From contig OX637333.1 of the NCBI GenBank assembly GCA_951799405.1, positions 18,723,960 to 18,787,959 of the forward strand: a stretch of DNA of 64,000 bases, in the 5' to 3' direction. The notes under the pieces were generated by a model, which was not told the DNA's origin, ran no database searches, and saw nothing but the letters and a program-made list of their open reading frames with translations. Made by a program: the position numbers and the translations under genes. Positions within the stretch are counted from its first letter, which is position 1. Every line of letters starts with the position of its first letter. The DNA is from Agapetus fuscipes (lineage: Eukaryota; Arthropoda; Insecta; Trichoptera; Glossosomatidae). Positions 1 to 11,358 of this stretch are shown in pieces.

Positions 1-39
1 GGTTCACAAAAAAACAGCGCGCACCAAATAGCCATCCTT
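1..39 (+). repeat. SINE-2 tail fragment
   Basis: The first bases match the 3' end of SINE-2, best seen at 41880-41929, which ends with an aacagcgc...accaaata block followed by catcct. The rest of the element lies before the window. Confidence 0.55.
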
Positions 40-214
40 TTGTTACCACAACGTTGTAATAACTCCTACTAACTGAAATGACCGAACAACTCTGGATGAA
101 AGTTTATTAGACAACTACCTACATGCATTGGGCATAGGATCAGGTAGGTTTCGAGAAACCCAACACATATGGAAGTGAAGTATGGACTACAAGTGACAGC
201 AAAATGAGTGTATT

Positions 215-1720
215 TTTCCCACGGAACTTAAAAAATCAATTGTTACACCAATTCTCAAAAAATCAAGCCTTCCAGCTGATTCTGTGGAAAATTATAGACC
301 TGTGTCGTCCGTTCCTTTTATATCGAAAATTATTGAGAAGGCCGTTGTTTGGCAACTCACTCAGCACATGGAGCGAGGCGGATATCTGTCTAAGTTTCAG
401 TCAGCATATAGAAAAGCTCATTCCACTGAGACTGCCTTACTTCGCATTGTGAATGATGTGATAGCTGCGGTTGGGGACGGTGCTCTTGCCATGGTGGCAG
501 TACTTGACATGAGCGCTGCCTTCGACACTGTTGATCACAGTATACTCATCACTAAGCTTGATAGGTTGTACGGAGTCCGAGGAGGAGTATCTAAACTGCT
601 ATCTTCATATCTGAAAGGCAGATGTCAGACTGTGGATGTTGATGGTGAGTCATCAGGTATGCCCATGGACTGTGGTGTGCCTCAGGGATCTGTGCTCGGG
701 CCTTTACTTTTTACCCTGTACACAAATGATCTTGAGAGCACTGTACTGATGAACGGCACCAGCTACTATTCTTATGCTGATGATATTCTACTTTGTCGTT
801 TCTGTCAGCCATCTATGACAGATGCCTGTAGTCTTGAGATGGTCCGGTGCATTGAAGTGGTGGCTGAGTGGATGGCAAGGTGTCGCCTTAGAATGAATCC
901 AGACAAGACAGAATTCATCTGGATGTCGTCTCCTGGTAGGAAACACTTGCTTGGCTCTTCACCAATTAAAGTAATGGGCCTGGATGTATATCCATCTAGC
1001 TCAATTAAGTTTCTTGGGGTCCATCTTGACAACACTCTTTCCATGAGTACGCAAATAAGCTCGACTGTGAGCTCCTGTTTTTTTCACCTGAGGCAGTTGA
1101 GATGGGTCAGGAACTGTTTGACATCCGAAGCTGCTAAGATTCTCATTGCGTCCTTTGTTGTGTCGAGACTGGATTATTGCAATGGTCTGTTCTGGGGTCT
1201 TCCAAGGTTTCAGCAGTCTAGACTGCAGTCCGTCTTTAATGCTGCAGCCAAATTACTTTTAGGAGGACGAAAAACTGACCATGTCTCTCCTCTGTTGCGG
1301 CGCCTTCATTGGCTGCGAGTCCCAGAGAGGATTGAGTACAAAATATGTGTTTCTGTTTTTAATACCCTCAGAGGAGTTGCCCCATCGTACTTGTGTGAAT
1401 TGTGCAGAGTCGACCAGATAGGTGGAAAACGATGCACTCTTCGTTCTGCACAGAGTGACGCCGTAAACAGGCTTCAACTGCCTCTTCGACGGAACAGAAC
1501 TGGTTTCGGAGACAGGGCTTTTAGTTCGGCTGGTCCATCCTGCTGGAATAGTCTACCTCTGGAGTTGAGAACAGAGACCAGTGTTGGCAGTTTCAGGAAG
1601 TTGCTTAAGACACATTTGTTTAACAGAAGCTTCAACACATAAAAGCGCCCTTGGGGTGGCTAGTGCCACTAAACGGCGCTGTATACAAATTGTCCAATTA
1701 TTATTATTATTATTATTAAG
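215..1720 (+). mobile_element. L2/CR1-type LINE, 5'-truncated, with ATT-repeat tail
   Basis: Truncated non-LTR retrotransposon. The reading frame ends at 1642, followed by a short 3' UTR containing a small AGCGCC...GGCGCT hairpin and a terminal (TTA)n run at about 1698-1717. Microsatellite tails and a GGCGCT-type 3' UTR are typical of L2-like elements. Two other copies of this 3' end lie in the window on the minus strand (41285-41370 and 51748-52481). The endonuclease half is missing. Confidence 0.85.
227..1642 (+). pseudogene. Reverse transcriptase of L2/CR1-type LINE (partial)
   Basis: An open frame of about 470 codons covers fingers, palm and C-terminal part of a LINE reverse transcriptase. 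Visible motifs are ENYRPVSSVPF (RT motif 0/1), VLDMSAAFDTVDH (motif A, catalytic Asp), GVPQGSVLGPLLF (motif B), YADDILL (motif C) and FLGVHLD (motif D/E). The C-terminal block has RLQSVFNAAAKLL and LHWLRVPERIEYK, usual in L2/CR1 relatives. The frame is uninterrupted from about 227 but has no N-terminal AP endonuclease and no convincing own start codon; the first residues are simply the truncation point. It cannot make a complete ORF2 protein. Clade assignment is inference from motif wording. Confidence 0.85.
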
Positions 1721-1734
1721 TAATTTACATATCA

Positions 1735-2172
1735 CATATGTACGGTGGAAATGAAACACTTGAAGAGGAGGTCAGGAAAAACTATAAGAGATAGAGTTAA
1801 GAATGAATAAGTAATAGACCAATTTAAGTTGAAATGACGATGTGAAAGTAAGGATACAATTGGTACAAAAGAATGTGATGAGATGATTTGAACATGTAGA
1901 AAGAATGGATGATAAAACCAGTAGATACAAAGTGTATATACAGAGAAAATGTGAAAGTACAAAGAGAAAAGGGAAGGCCGACAAAACTATGTCTGTATCA
2001 GATTGGTGAAATTGCGAAAGCATTGGGTATACAAAGCGATTGTAAAAGAAGAAAATATACGAATAAGGTGATGGATATGAATTAATTAATAGAGGTTTGT
2101 ACGGATAAGAAAAAGAGGAGGCAACTCTGCACAGGCTCTAGCCACCGCTAGCGGAATGGTGACCGGGCTACA
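1735..2172 (+). mobile_element. RTE-1 3' fragment, decayed
   Basis: Degenerate C-terminal coding region plus 3' end of the RTE-1 element seen at 61113-64000. Recognisable are tgagatgatttgaacatgta (MRWFGHV region), gggaaggccgac (GRPR region) and the ending gaggcaactctgcacaggct...gctagcggaatgg. Many frameshifts. Confidence 0.75.
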
Positions 2173-2540
2173 GTTACATCCCAATATAATTCCATCTGGA
2201 ATTAATTTCTTTGAAGATCACCACTCTAGATACAAACAGTGCTAAAACATGAAGAAAATAATCTGTTCGTAATTTTAAAACCACTCGTATTCGCAACCCT
2301 AGTAATTTTGTAAAGAGCGAGCGGGCAGGGTACCAGTAAACGATGTTTTAATATTCTTCAAATACTTTTGTTTGTGGGGTTACCGGCTTCCAAACCCCAC
2401 TTTTTAAAGTTTCAAACTTTCACATACTTATTAATAGAATACTTCCACAGAAAACTTTGAATTACCGTTTAATAACCACAAAAAACATTTACGTTTTTAA
2501 GATTTGTTACAATAAAAAGGTATATCTACTTTTATATTTT
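2173..2540. other. No recognisable feature
   Basis: AT-rich non-coding sequence between the RTE-1 fragment and a SINE-1 copy. Neither a credible open frame nor a repeat match was seen. Confidence 0.4.
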
Positions 2541-2961
2541 AGGGAGCCGGCCTTACGCCAACCACTCGGCATTCCACATTGAGATGAGGGTGTCGCTGCT
2601 CCCCAGGGGGGGGGGGGGGTGGAAGTCTTGACGGCCGTCGATTGAACTTACCGTACATCTATTTGAATTAGGACGGAATAAAACCTGATCCATTTTTTAT
2701 GGAGCACAATCAGCTGTTCACTCACCGCCATGTTATATTCTGTTTTATCTTCAAATATGTACGGTAAGATCTACCGACGGCCGTGCCGTCGAGGCTTCAA
2801 CCCCAGGGCGTATGTTTTTATTTATTGTACAGGTTGGGTTATAGTTTTGAGCTTGAAATAAACGTCTAAACGGAATATCATTCCTGGCAGCCTAAGTGTA
2901 GAGGAAACCCTAGTCTACTGTCATTTAACGGGAGCGCTCTACCAAATGAGCTATCGACCGC
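2541..2961 (-). repeat. SINE-1 copy interrupted by a MITE
   Basis: Minus-oriented SINE-1: the ggccttacgcca block at the low end, then aaataaacgtctaaacggaa, and a tRNA-like head reading ctaccaaatgagctatcgacc at the high end. The head contains the complement of an A box (TAGCTCA). A separate 156-bp foldback sequence (2630-2785) splits the copy, and a G run sits at about 2606-2621. Confidence 0.65.
2630..2785. mobile_element. Short foldback MITE nested in SINE-1
   Basis: Imperfect terminal inverted repeats of about 37 bp. The left end reads gacggccgtcg...cttaccgtacat and the right end, reverse-complemented, starts acggccgtcgg...cttaccgtacat. A target duplication could not be fixed. It lies where other SINE-1 copies run straight through. 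Confidence 0.55.
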
Positions 2962-3061
2962 TCAGTTGATATAAATCTTTCGATCGTGTTAAAAAAATCT
3001 TCTTCTTCGTTGTGGAGATTTCCCGTGCACAGCAGAGGCGCCAGTGTCAACATAACTTAAT

Positions 3062-3086
3062 GTGGGGATCAAAAAAAAGATCCCCA
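3062..3086. repeat. Perfect short hairpin
   Basis: TGGGGATC and GATCCCCA flank an A run, giving an 8-bp perfect stem. It lies in a 450-bp stretch upstream of an AT-rich LINE fragment with no other recognised content; function unknown. Confidence 0.4.
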
Positions 3087-3539
3087 TGTGTCCTAAATTA
3101 CTCTAAAAAGCTCGCACACCATGCTCGGCGAACGTTTAATACTATATTATTTCTGCGTTGTCACGTCGAGGGGGCGCGAAAATCCAATACCGCTCAATTA
3201 AAATAAAATTAACGTATAAATTTCGCTCACGTACATTTTTAAAGCGCTTTTCAAATTTCGCAGCGCGACCTGAACGCAATTTTAATCCTCATTTTGTCAC
3301 CGGGTCATTCATTATTAACTTCCTACCTCGCCCTTCTCCCACTCCCCATCCCACAACCATCATTTTGACTACCACCCATCAAACTCATTTTCCACCATTT
3401 TGGAGAAAAATAAAACAAATAAATCGCCACCTTAAGGTAAAAATGAATAAGAGCTGATTCACTGATTTGAGAATTTGTGGATAAAACATGTCATTGGGTG
3501 TAACTTATATATATAATAGGATAAGCTAGGATAAGCAAC

Positions 3540-4592
3540 TACTTATTGATGCGCAAACAAAAAGTTAAAATCTCCCACAAATGTTCCAACCAAAGGGAAA
3601 TTGTCACTGGCGTACCACAAGGATCCAAATTGGGGCCAATTTTATTTATTTTGTATATAAATGACATCATAAATATTACCAGTGGCAGTGGATGTAGGTT
3701 TCATTTGTTTGCAGACGACACATTAATATATTTTGTTGGTGAAGATATAAATATTATAGAAAGAGAAGTAAATAATGTTATGAAAATGACAGAAAAGTGG
3801 TTAAATAAGAATAAACTAAAATTGAACACTGAGAAATCAAAAGTAATAATACTGAATAATAGAAATAAATGTAGCATTAATGTTCAGGTTTATAATAAGA
3901 AATTAGAAATAGTTGATAGAATTAAGTATTTAGGTGTTATAATAGATGATAAGTTAAATTTTAAGTACCATTTTGATCATATAATTAAAAAAGTTAGCAA
4001 AAAAATAGGATTATTAAGTAGGATAAAGAAATTTTTAAATACTGAATATAAAATAAATGTTTATAATACTATGATTAAGCCTCATTTCTCATATTGCTCA
4101 ACAATTATATACATGGCAAATAAAGAATATCTAAATTCGTTCCAAAAATTACAAAATAAAGCGATGAGAATGATTCTAAATCAGAAGTATGATACTAAAA
4201 TTTCAGATATGTTGGTTAGCTTAGAGTGGTTGAATGTGGAGGAGTATCTTAAGTTGAATGCATTTATGTTTATATATAGATTAGAAAATAAGTTATTGCC
4301 TGTTTATTTGGATAAATTCATAATTAGAAATAAGGATGTACATAGCTATGATACTAGAGGGAAAAATGATTTAAGAAAGTTAAAAGTAAGAACAGTGAAA
4401 TATGACAGAGGAGTTCTGCACAGAGGATTTGATGAATATAATAAAGTACCAGCAGAAATCAAACAAACTAGTGACGTAATCAAATTTAAAAGGAGAAAGC
4501 TGTAAGGTTCCTACTTGCACAGCGCCTCTGACAAAACTGTTTTTTGTTTTGACTTGATATCAAATTGTTTAAATTAGCATTATTTTGCTACA

Positions 4593-4623
<31 letters not shown>
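3540..4623 (+). mobile_element. AT-rich LINE 3' half with poly(A) tail
   Basis: 5'-truncated non-LTR retrotransposon ending in AATAAA followed directly by a run of about 32 A at 4591-4623. The coding part (3546-4505) is open. Base composition is clearly more AT-rich than the L2 copy to its left, showing an unrelated family. No target duplication was identified. Confidence 0.8.
3546..4505 (+). pseudogene. Reverse transcriptase C-terminal half (Jockey/CR1-type)
   Basis: An uninterrupted 319-residue frame starts inside the palm domain. It has GVPQGSKLGPILFILYIND (motif B), FADDTLIY (motif C, with F-A-D-D rather than Y-A-D-D), KLKLNTEKSK and YLGVIIDDKLNF (motifs D/E), then the PHFSYCSTIIY and QKLQNKAMRMIL blocks typical of insect non-LTR elements. 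Motif A and everything upstream are missing, so it cannot be an active polymerase. The apparent start ATG (or near-start) is an artefact of truncation. The frame lacks stops, which suggests fairly recent insertion. Assignment to Jockey versus CR1 groups is not decidable by eye. Confidence 0.8.
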
Positions 4624-4625
<2 letters not shown>

Positions 4626-5090
4626 TAAGTAAACTCGTGAAAGGGATGTGCTCATGAAAAACACTACAGGAGCTTCACACTTTTGAAGTGTTTTCTCTCG
4701 TATAAATAGGAAAAAGGTGCATTTATCTGAGAAACCCCTGTTAGCTTGATATCTTACTTATTCAGTTATACCTAAGGTATCGAAATATCGTTGATTTTAT
4801 AAGATGCAATAATGTTCAAAAAATCTTCAATGACGTCAAATCAAACACAAAATATTCCGTTTACGAGCTCGTAATACTAACCAATAGACCTCAATACCCC
4901 AAGTATAAAATATTTCGTACACTCACCGCGATTGCATATATCAAAATATGTTGAGACTCTTGAACCTAAATCACTCTCTAGGAATGTCGTTCTATATTCC
5001 ATACATTTTCGGTCTACGCAATCGCGGTGAGACTTACACCATGTTTGACATGCGGAATACTTACACTGGTCTGTACCTCGCAATTCTCAA
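4624..5090. other. Mostly unassigned; contains a short inverted repeat
   Basis: No gene. The only structure is an inverted repeat: CTCACCGCGATTGC near 4921-4934 and its complement GCAATCGCGGTGAG near 5019-5032, with partly related flanks, suggesting a decayed foldback element of about 150-200 bp. Confidence 0.4.
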
Positions 5091-5215
5091 AAGCGCCAAT
5101 TTCCAAAAAAACCCCAATTGCTGTAAGGCCGTATAGACCTTTGGTGATCGGTCTTTGATAAAGGCTGACACTTTTTTCAGAAGCAAAGAGGAAAATTTTC
5201 TACTCCTCCGTAAAG
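5091..5215 (-). repeat. SINE-2 fragment
   Basis: Matches the SINE-2 body: agcgccaattt, then ccccaattgctgtaaggc, acctttggtga and cggtctttgataaagg. The tRNA-like head is lost. Confidence 0.6.
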
Positions 5216-5934
5216 CGAGCCCATTACCTTCTGATTAAAAATCAGTAGCGTAAACTATTAGTCTATTACTGATGGAAAGGCATATCAAAATAAAATGAAT
5301 TTACTAATTCTTATAATTTACGATCCGATATTGGAGAACAAACTTTATTATCGATGTTTCGTTGTGTCGTAATAAACGTTCTCAGGAGACACCCATGTTG
5401 AGTGATTATGAAGGATTAACTCAAAGGTATATTAAGTCAAGAGCAACTGTTCCATCGAAAATCTATCTTATTTTATTTAAATTTTCATTAAGAAACATCT
5501 CAAAATGCTGTGTTTTCTATTTAAATTTTAAATTACTCTCCAGGTCAGAATAGTGTCCATGACTCGTAATTCAAAGCTATTTAGTTGTTTCTACAATGTA
5601 GTGTTCATAACTAAAGGGCGCTGCTTGGCATGGTGTTCCATTTTTAAAACGTTCAGCAAGTCCGACATTGCTCATTCGCGCCAACAAAAAGGTAAAATGG
5701 CCGAATAAATAATATAGGTACCATCTCTCGTATGGCAGCCCTGGGACCTGCCACCCTGAAGGCGTATACATGTTCTAGAATGATGTCCGCAGATTTCAAA
5801 ACATCAAAAAGTTGTGACGTCACATGGCTCATTATTTTGTTAATAAGGTCTCACATTGGATACGATTCCAACGAAACGTTGTCAATTTTTACGTTTCTTT
5901 CATTGTGGTTTGCGTTGAACCTATTTATTTTCTA
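5216..5934. other. No recognisable feature
   Basis: No credible gene. One exact TGACGTCA palindrome lies at 5815-5822. Nothing else could be assigned. Confidence 0.35.
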
Positions 5935-6145
5935 AGGAAAGGGGGTCGGCCTTACGCTTAAGACTTGAGTTGAACCAGTAGATTCATAGCTCCCGAGGGG
6001 GTTAGTACTCATTTTTTTGTAAAGGCTGAGTAAGCCTTGCCGAAATTTTATTTTGGGTTCGAAATAAACACCGAAACGGGAAATCATGTCTGACATCTTA
6101 GCTTCGGTGGGATTCGAACCCGCGCTCTCGACATGGACTATTCGT
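5935..6145 (-). repeat. SINE-1 copy
   Basis: Minus orientation: ggccttacgc block, ctcccgagggggtt, aaataaacaccgaaacggga, and the B-box complement ggattcgaaccc near the high end. The extreme tRNA-like head is cut off. Confidence 0.75.
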
Positions 6146-6149
6146 CAAT

Positions 6150-6345
6150 AATCTAACTTAGATGCAACTTGCAAAGATATATCTATTCTCTAATCTATAA
6201 TCAAACTTGCGAAGATATATTACATTATTAGAACATTAGCCCTGCAACTCTTGCCGACCTTCCCAGAAATAGGGGTGACATTGGCAAAGTGAACGATTTT
6301 TTTACAGTATGGGTGATCAGCTTCATACCAGCTTACACAAGTAAT
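6150..6345 (-). repeat. Rep-A copy, internally deleted
   Basis: The low end has tail remnants (ctaatctataatc, cttgcgaagatatatt), the high end the conserved block cagaaataggggtgacattg...cagtatgggtgatcagc. The central aagcgcgaac part is missing. Confidence 0.7.
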
Positions 6346-6639
6346 ATTAACATAATATATTAACATTTAATATAAAGTATAAGTTGAAATATATCTCATG
6401 GAAATAATATATTTATGGGAGTACTAAGTTGGACGTACTCAGGCAGAGAGAGAGGTTTATACAAAATTCAGAGCCCACCAACATTGCCCATTAGATGCGT
6501 TATTAAATTTTCACTCTTGTTTAGGATATTTTTTCATCGTACAGTATTGTGGCGGCGGCCAGAGCTTCCCAAACTAGGCGAACTTATTCGTTCAAATTGA
6601 AACAAAAAACTGAATCTCCCATTAATACTTCAACTGATA

Positions 6640-6750
6640 AAAACGCAACTAAGCTACACAGCAGTGTAACTTCTGGCCGCGTTGTCACCGAAAGAATCGC
6701 ATGTGGTGTGTGAAATCTATTTATTTACATAGGTAAGTTTTTCGTACATC
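6640..6750 (-). repeat. SINE-1 3'-tail fragment
   Basis: Starts with aacgcaactaagctacac and continues gtgtaacttctggccgcgtt, the reverse complement of the SINE-1 end (51040-51090). Confidence 0.65.
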
Positions 6751-6973
6751 AGTATCAAAGGTGCACACTGCACATTGCTAGGATGATTGTCAATCTTCAC
6801 GACGAGTGACAAGAAGGAGAAGAAGTGTGTTCAGGATTTTCATTTTAGATAGGATAATATAAAGTCTAACACCCTAGGATTCGACCCTGACTGACTGCTC
6901 AGAAATGAGGCACTCTATTATTTACGCTATCGATAGAAGGTTAAAAAATGACATATTACTTTTAAGTTCATCA

Positions 6974-7152
6974 GATCGGTAGTCTAGTTGGTAGACCGCT
7001 TAAGTTCCATGCCAAAGGGCTAAGGTTTGATCACCACCGAGGTGTCAGAAATGGTTTCCCGTTTTGGTGTTTCTTTCAAACTAAAAAAAAATACTACCAA
7101 GATATACTCAGCTTTCACAAGAAATGAGAACCACCCGTCATCGGGAGCTGCG
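6974..7152 (+). repeat. SINE-1 copy with decayed tRNA-like head
   Basis: Head reads ggtagtctagttggtagacc, followed by a damaged B box (ggtttgatcacc) and the diagnostic gtgtcagaaatgg...cccgttttggtg body. It ends abruptly beside a Rep-A copy. Confidence 0.7.
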
Positions 7153-7165
7153 ATGCAAAATCCAG

Positions 7166-7368
7166 TGAGGCGACAACTCTTGCCTTCCCTGACGCATTGG
7201 TAAAGTGGACCATTTATTACAGTATAGGTGGTCAGCATCATCCTTTAAGTCAAGGTTATAGAGAGGTAATTATTATGAAAAGAGAGCTTACTTATATACC
7301 AATCTATCATATATATAACAGAATAAACACTCAAATCTCAAATGAGCATAAGCCTTGCAACTTGTTCT
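7166..7368 (-). repeat. Rep-A pieces
   Basis: 7166-7255 carries the complement of the Rep-A 5' half up to aagtcaagg. A second piece at about 7331-7368 carries ctcaaatgagcataagcc. The stretch between them is unrelated. Confidence 0.55.
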
Positions 7369-7384
7369 TTTTAAATCGCTGGTA

Positions 7385-7630
7385 AGGACGAGCCGATAAG
7401 GCGTTGGGACTTCAATTAGGTTTACTGAAACAAGCACAAGTTGGAACCCCGCCGTGTCCTTTCAACGATAACTTTTAACCTGGTTGAACAGATGCCATTG
7501 GATAATTATTCGAAAATAATTCATTAAAAAATAATGAATATTCATTGATTATGTTAATACCTGTTCCTGGTTACGCCAAACAGGTTGGTGAATTGTTCTT
7601 CTTCATAAATGGATTGACAAAAAAACGGGT
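7385..7630 (+). repeat. SINE-3 copy
   Basis: Diverged tRNA-like front, then aacctggttgaacagatg, a TAAT-rich middle, ttaatacctgttcctgg and ggttggtgaattg...ttcttcataaatgg. The same order is seen at 16090-16350. Confidence 0.6.
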
Positions 7631-7882
7631 TCTATACAGATACTTTACATATTTTGAGCAGCTCTGTTTTGGGGTATCAGGCCGTTAGCAGTCTTGAAGA
7701 GGTCCCCCGGGCTCGGAAGGGGCGCGACTGAAAAATGGCCATTCGAATTACTTCATCACTTATTCAGAGTTTGGGGAGCTCTGCTCTGTAGCGACGAGCA
7801 GAGTTCGGCCGCAAAAAAACACATCAACTGCTCTACAATTCAAGCTAAGTCCACAGCCATACTTACTATTATGTGTTCTGAG

Positions 7883-8075
7883 AGATGTCTGGAGTCCATA
7901 TTATGAGAGAAACAATCACTTTTCCCCTTTTATGTGGTTTTTTAGTCTATTCCTGGGTCTTTGATTTGCACTTTTTTTACACTTTAGGCACTTTCTACTC
8001 TATGGTCGCTTTTTCCCCATTTCCTGTTCCCTATTTCCAGTTTCCCCATAACCCGGTCGCAATTTTTCATAAAGC
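7883..8075. repeat. DIRS left inverted terminal repeat
   Basis: Begins agatgtctggagtccatatt and ends aatttttcataaagc; nearly identical, inverted, to 13364-13556. Differences by eye are minimal, suggesting a young copy. Confidence 0.93.
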
Positions 8076-8345
8076 GTCATTTTCCCCTTGTGGTCACATG
8101 TCAGTTGATTTTACCTTCGAAAATTTGAGTGAATTGACAATATTCCTGGGCAAAAACATTTAAAAGAGTGTTATTTTACCATCTTGTGTCCTTGTGAACA
8201 ATTAAAAACTAAAACAGGTGATATTGTGGTGGTTAAAAGTTCGCATACATATTTTTGTTGGTTATGCCACGCTGTCATATTTACGAAAAACGTTTTTCGT
8301 TATTTTAACGGAGTTTTTACTTTATATAACATCAAAATCAATGTT

Positions 8346-9475
8346 ATGAGTTGTGATAACAATAAAGGGCAACCTCTCGACGAAATCTCACAGGATTCAG
8401 GTGATGCGTCACTAAAACGCGGATACGACACTTCGGAATCAGGTCCACCGCCGCGGCGTCAGAAACGGCTGAGGGTTGTCTTGGACCCAAGGATAGATTA
8501 TCTGGTTTCCCACATCGTGATGCTGACGAACGCAGTTTTCGGTGACTGGCCCGCCAGTTCTATGGAAAATCTCGTTGAATCGGCGGCAGGAAACTCTTCC
8601 AGCAACTTCCTCTAACAACCTTCGGGACTGGAAGAGAATGAGGAGGCCCAGGAAGAGCTACTGCTGAGCTTCCAGGAAGCCGCCACAACGGTGGAAGAAC
8701 CAGCTCACCCCAAGGCCAAGAGCAACAGGGTCGAAGCGCTCCAAAGGCTCCAGCACTTCGACAGTGAAAACTGGGCCGGAGTAAGGTACGCCGAGGTACA
8801 GAAAAAGTACCTGGCAGAACCGGCGTTCGTCGACCTGGCAGTGAACGATGAACTTCGCCAGTGCGACGTAAGCTCCCCTATTCAGGCGAGCGGTCGTTTG
8901 CAGCCATGTCCCACGCCCTCCTCATCCAGAAAGAGGAGTTCCAGTCTGGGCTTCAGACCTTGGTCAACTGGGGAGCCCGGAGCGACACGACTTTGGCGAG
9001 GAAAGCCCTTTTCGAAAAAGTCAAAACGCTGTTCGCTCTGGACTCGCCATACCAGAAAGTCTCGGAAGACATCCTCCAGACGGTATGGGGGAGGCGGACA
9101 GAGGCCCTCCAGTTCCGCAGGAAAGCTGTGCTAGGGCATGTTAAGGAAGAGCATGTGAGAGGGGTTAAACAAATTCCCGCTGAGTACCGAACACTTGTTT
9201 GGCAAAGACAGTCTCACGTCTTTTTTCTCTAGAGTGGGGACCACCGACAAATTGTCAGTGAAGACCCAGTGCCCTCAACCCAGCACCTCATCGAAACCGC
9301 ACGTTCCAGTACAGAAAAGGAATCAGTTTTTTAGAGGGCAGCAACGACCCACTGCGGAAAGCAATCGAGGCCTTAGAGACGCTCCAAATTTCTCTTCAAG
9401 AGAAAAAAGGGCAGGGAATAACACACGGTCAGGAAATCTCAAAGGAGACAGACGGAGGCATCCACGAAAATGACA
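8346..9475 (+). pseudogene. DIRS gag-like ORF, broken
   Basis: Gag-like region of the DIRS element. Translation from the ATG at 8346 (MSCDNNKGQPL) gives a basic patch PPRRQKRLR and RIDYLVSHIVML. It is stopped by an in-frame TAA at 8613-8615 and resumes in the same frame with a helical, charged segment (RVEALQRLQHF...). It then shifts frame near 8860 (continuing MSHALLIQKEEFQSGL...ALFEKVKTLFAL) and again near 9195 (LFGKDSLTSFFSRVG), ending in a basic Ser/Arg/Gln-rich tail. DIRS gag proteins are poorly conserved and assignment rests on position before RT, size and composition. At least one stop and two frameshifts make it non-functional. Confidence 0.6.
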
Positions 9476-9664
9476 AGAAACCATTTCGCAGAGGATGCTT
9501 GAAGTCCTCCCTACAGGTTTGGACGTCACTCGGAGCACCAAACCACATCCTGAAGATGATAATCGGAGTAAGAATACCTTTCATCTCAATTCCCCCTCTG
9601 ATATTACCACACAAAAAGACCTTAATGCTATACCAGACGAGTCCTTCACCCGAAATGGACTCTC

Positions 9665-10201
9665 TGTAACTGTAACTGTAACTCTGTCGCCATTCCGCTA
9701 GGGGTGGCCAGAGCCTCTGCAGAGTTGCCTCCATTTTTTCCTATCCTTACATACCTCTTTCAATTCATTCATATCCATCACCTTTTTCATGCATTTTCTT
9801 CTTTTACGCTCACTTTGTATATCCCATTCTTTCACAATCTCCTCAATCTGATCACTCCATACTTTTCTCGGTCGTCCCTTCCCTCTTTTTCCTTTCACAC
9901 TTTCTTTGTATACATACTTTGTCAGTCTATCATCGTTCATTCTTTCCACATGCCCAAACCATCTCATCACATTCTTTTGTACCTTAACTTTCACATCCTC
10001 TTTCAAATTACATTCTTTTTTTACCCATTCATTCCTAACTCTATCCCTCAGAGTTTTTCCTGTCATGCTTCTCAAATGCTTCATTTCCACCGTACATACT
10101 TTACTCATTTCGCTATCATTCACTGTCCATGCTTCACTTCCATACATCAAAGTCGGTAACAATATGCCATTGTGTACCGCCATTCTCAGATCCATCGTCA
10201 A
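9665..10201 (-). mobile_element. RTE-1 insertion nested in the DIRS element
   Basis: 5'-truncated RTE-1 copy with its (TTACAG)n tail at the low end and coding sequence for the last 167 residues reading leftward (MTMDLRMAVHNG to LCRGSGHP). The duplicated target ACTCTC lies at 9659-9664 and 10202-10207. Removing the insert and one duplication puts the host RT frame back in register. About six differences from 61120-61665 were counted by eye, so it is young. Confidence 0.93.
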
Positions 10202-10800
10202 ACTCTCAAATAAAGGAAATGACCGAATTCGGCGTTATAGAGGCCGCGGAGTCATCTCCCAGCTTCTTATCAAAAATGTTCCTAACACCCAAATCGGACC
10301 GTTCCTCGAGAATGATTTTCAACCTGAAATCGTTAAACTTCTTCCTGGACCCGGTTCCGTTCAAACTCATAGCCACTACAAAGTGCCAGAGTTTCTGCAG
10401 CCAAACAATTGGTTGTCGAAAATAGACCTATCGCAAGCCTTCTTTCATCTCCCAAGTGCACAGAAACATTGGAGATTTTTGCGACTGGTCTATCGAGGAG
10501 AATTACTTCAGATGACAAGTCTGCCCTTTGGCCTTTCATCTGCCCCCAGAATGTTTGCAACCCTTACAAATTGGGTAGCCCAACTACTGAGGCGACGAGG
10601 TATTCGGACAATCGTTTATCTCGACGACTTCCTCCTTGCGAGCCAATCCAAGGACGATCTTTGTCGGCAATCGCATCTAGCAGTAGATATCCTACAATCT
10701 CTGGGGTGGTATGTAAATCTCCAGAAGTCAGTGCTCTTCCCCACTCAACAATTAGAGTACTTGGGAATCGTTTGGGACACGCACAACAATTGCAAATTCC

Positions 10801-11358
10801 TTTCTTACCGGAAGCAAGAGGCATTGTGCCACTCACTTCGAGCAATACTGACTTCTCGAAAATGGTCCTTAAAACTGGCGGAAAGTCTCCCAGGAAGACT
10901 AAACTTTGCCAGCTTCATGGTCGCCTCCACTGCAGACAATTGCAGATAGCGAGCAGGCCACTGAAGCACCTGTCACCAAGTAGGTCTTTCTTACCGGAAG
11001 CAAGAGGCATTGTGCCACTCACTTCGAGCAATACTGACTTCTCGAAAATGGTCCTTAAAACTGGCGGAAAGTCTCCTAGGAAGACTAAACTTTGCCAGCT
11101 TCATGGTCGCCTCCACTGCAGACAATTGCAGATAGCGAGCAGGCCACTGAAGCACCTGTCACCAAGTAGGTCTTTCTTACCGGAAGCAAGAGGCATTGTG
11201 CCACTCACTTCGAGCAATACTGACTTCTCGAAAATGGTCCTTAAAACTGGCGGAAAGTCTCCTAGGAAGACTAAACTTTGCCAGCTTCATGGTCGCCTCC
11301 ACTGCAGACAATTGCAGATAGCGAGCAAGCCACTGAAGCACCTGTCACCAAGAGGGTC
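10801..11358. repeat. 186-bp tandem triplication inside DIRS RT
   Basis: Three head-to-tail copies starting tttcttaccggaagcaag at 10801, 10987 and 11173. The period is 186 (62 codons) and so preserves frame. Copies differ at very few positions (for example cccagg versus cctagg, and gagcagg versus gagcaag). Confidence 0.95.
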
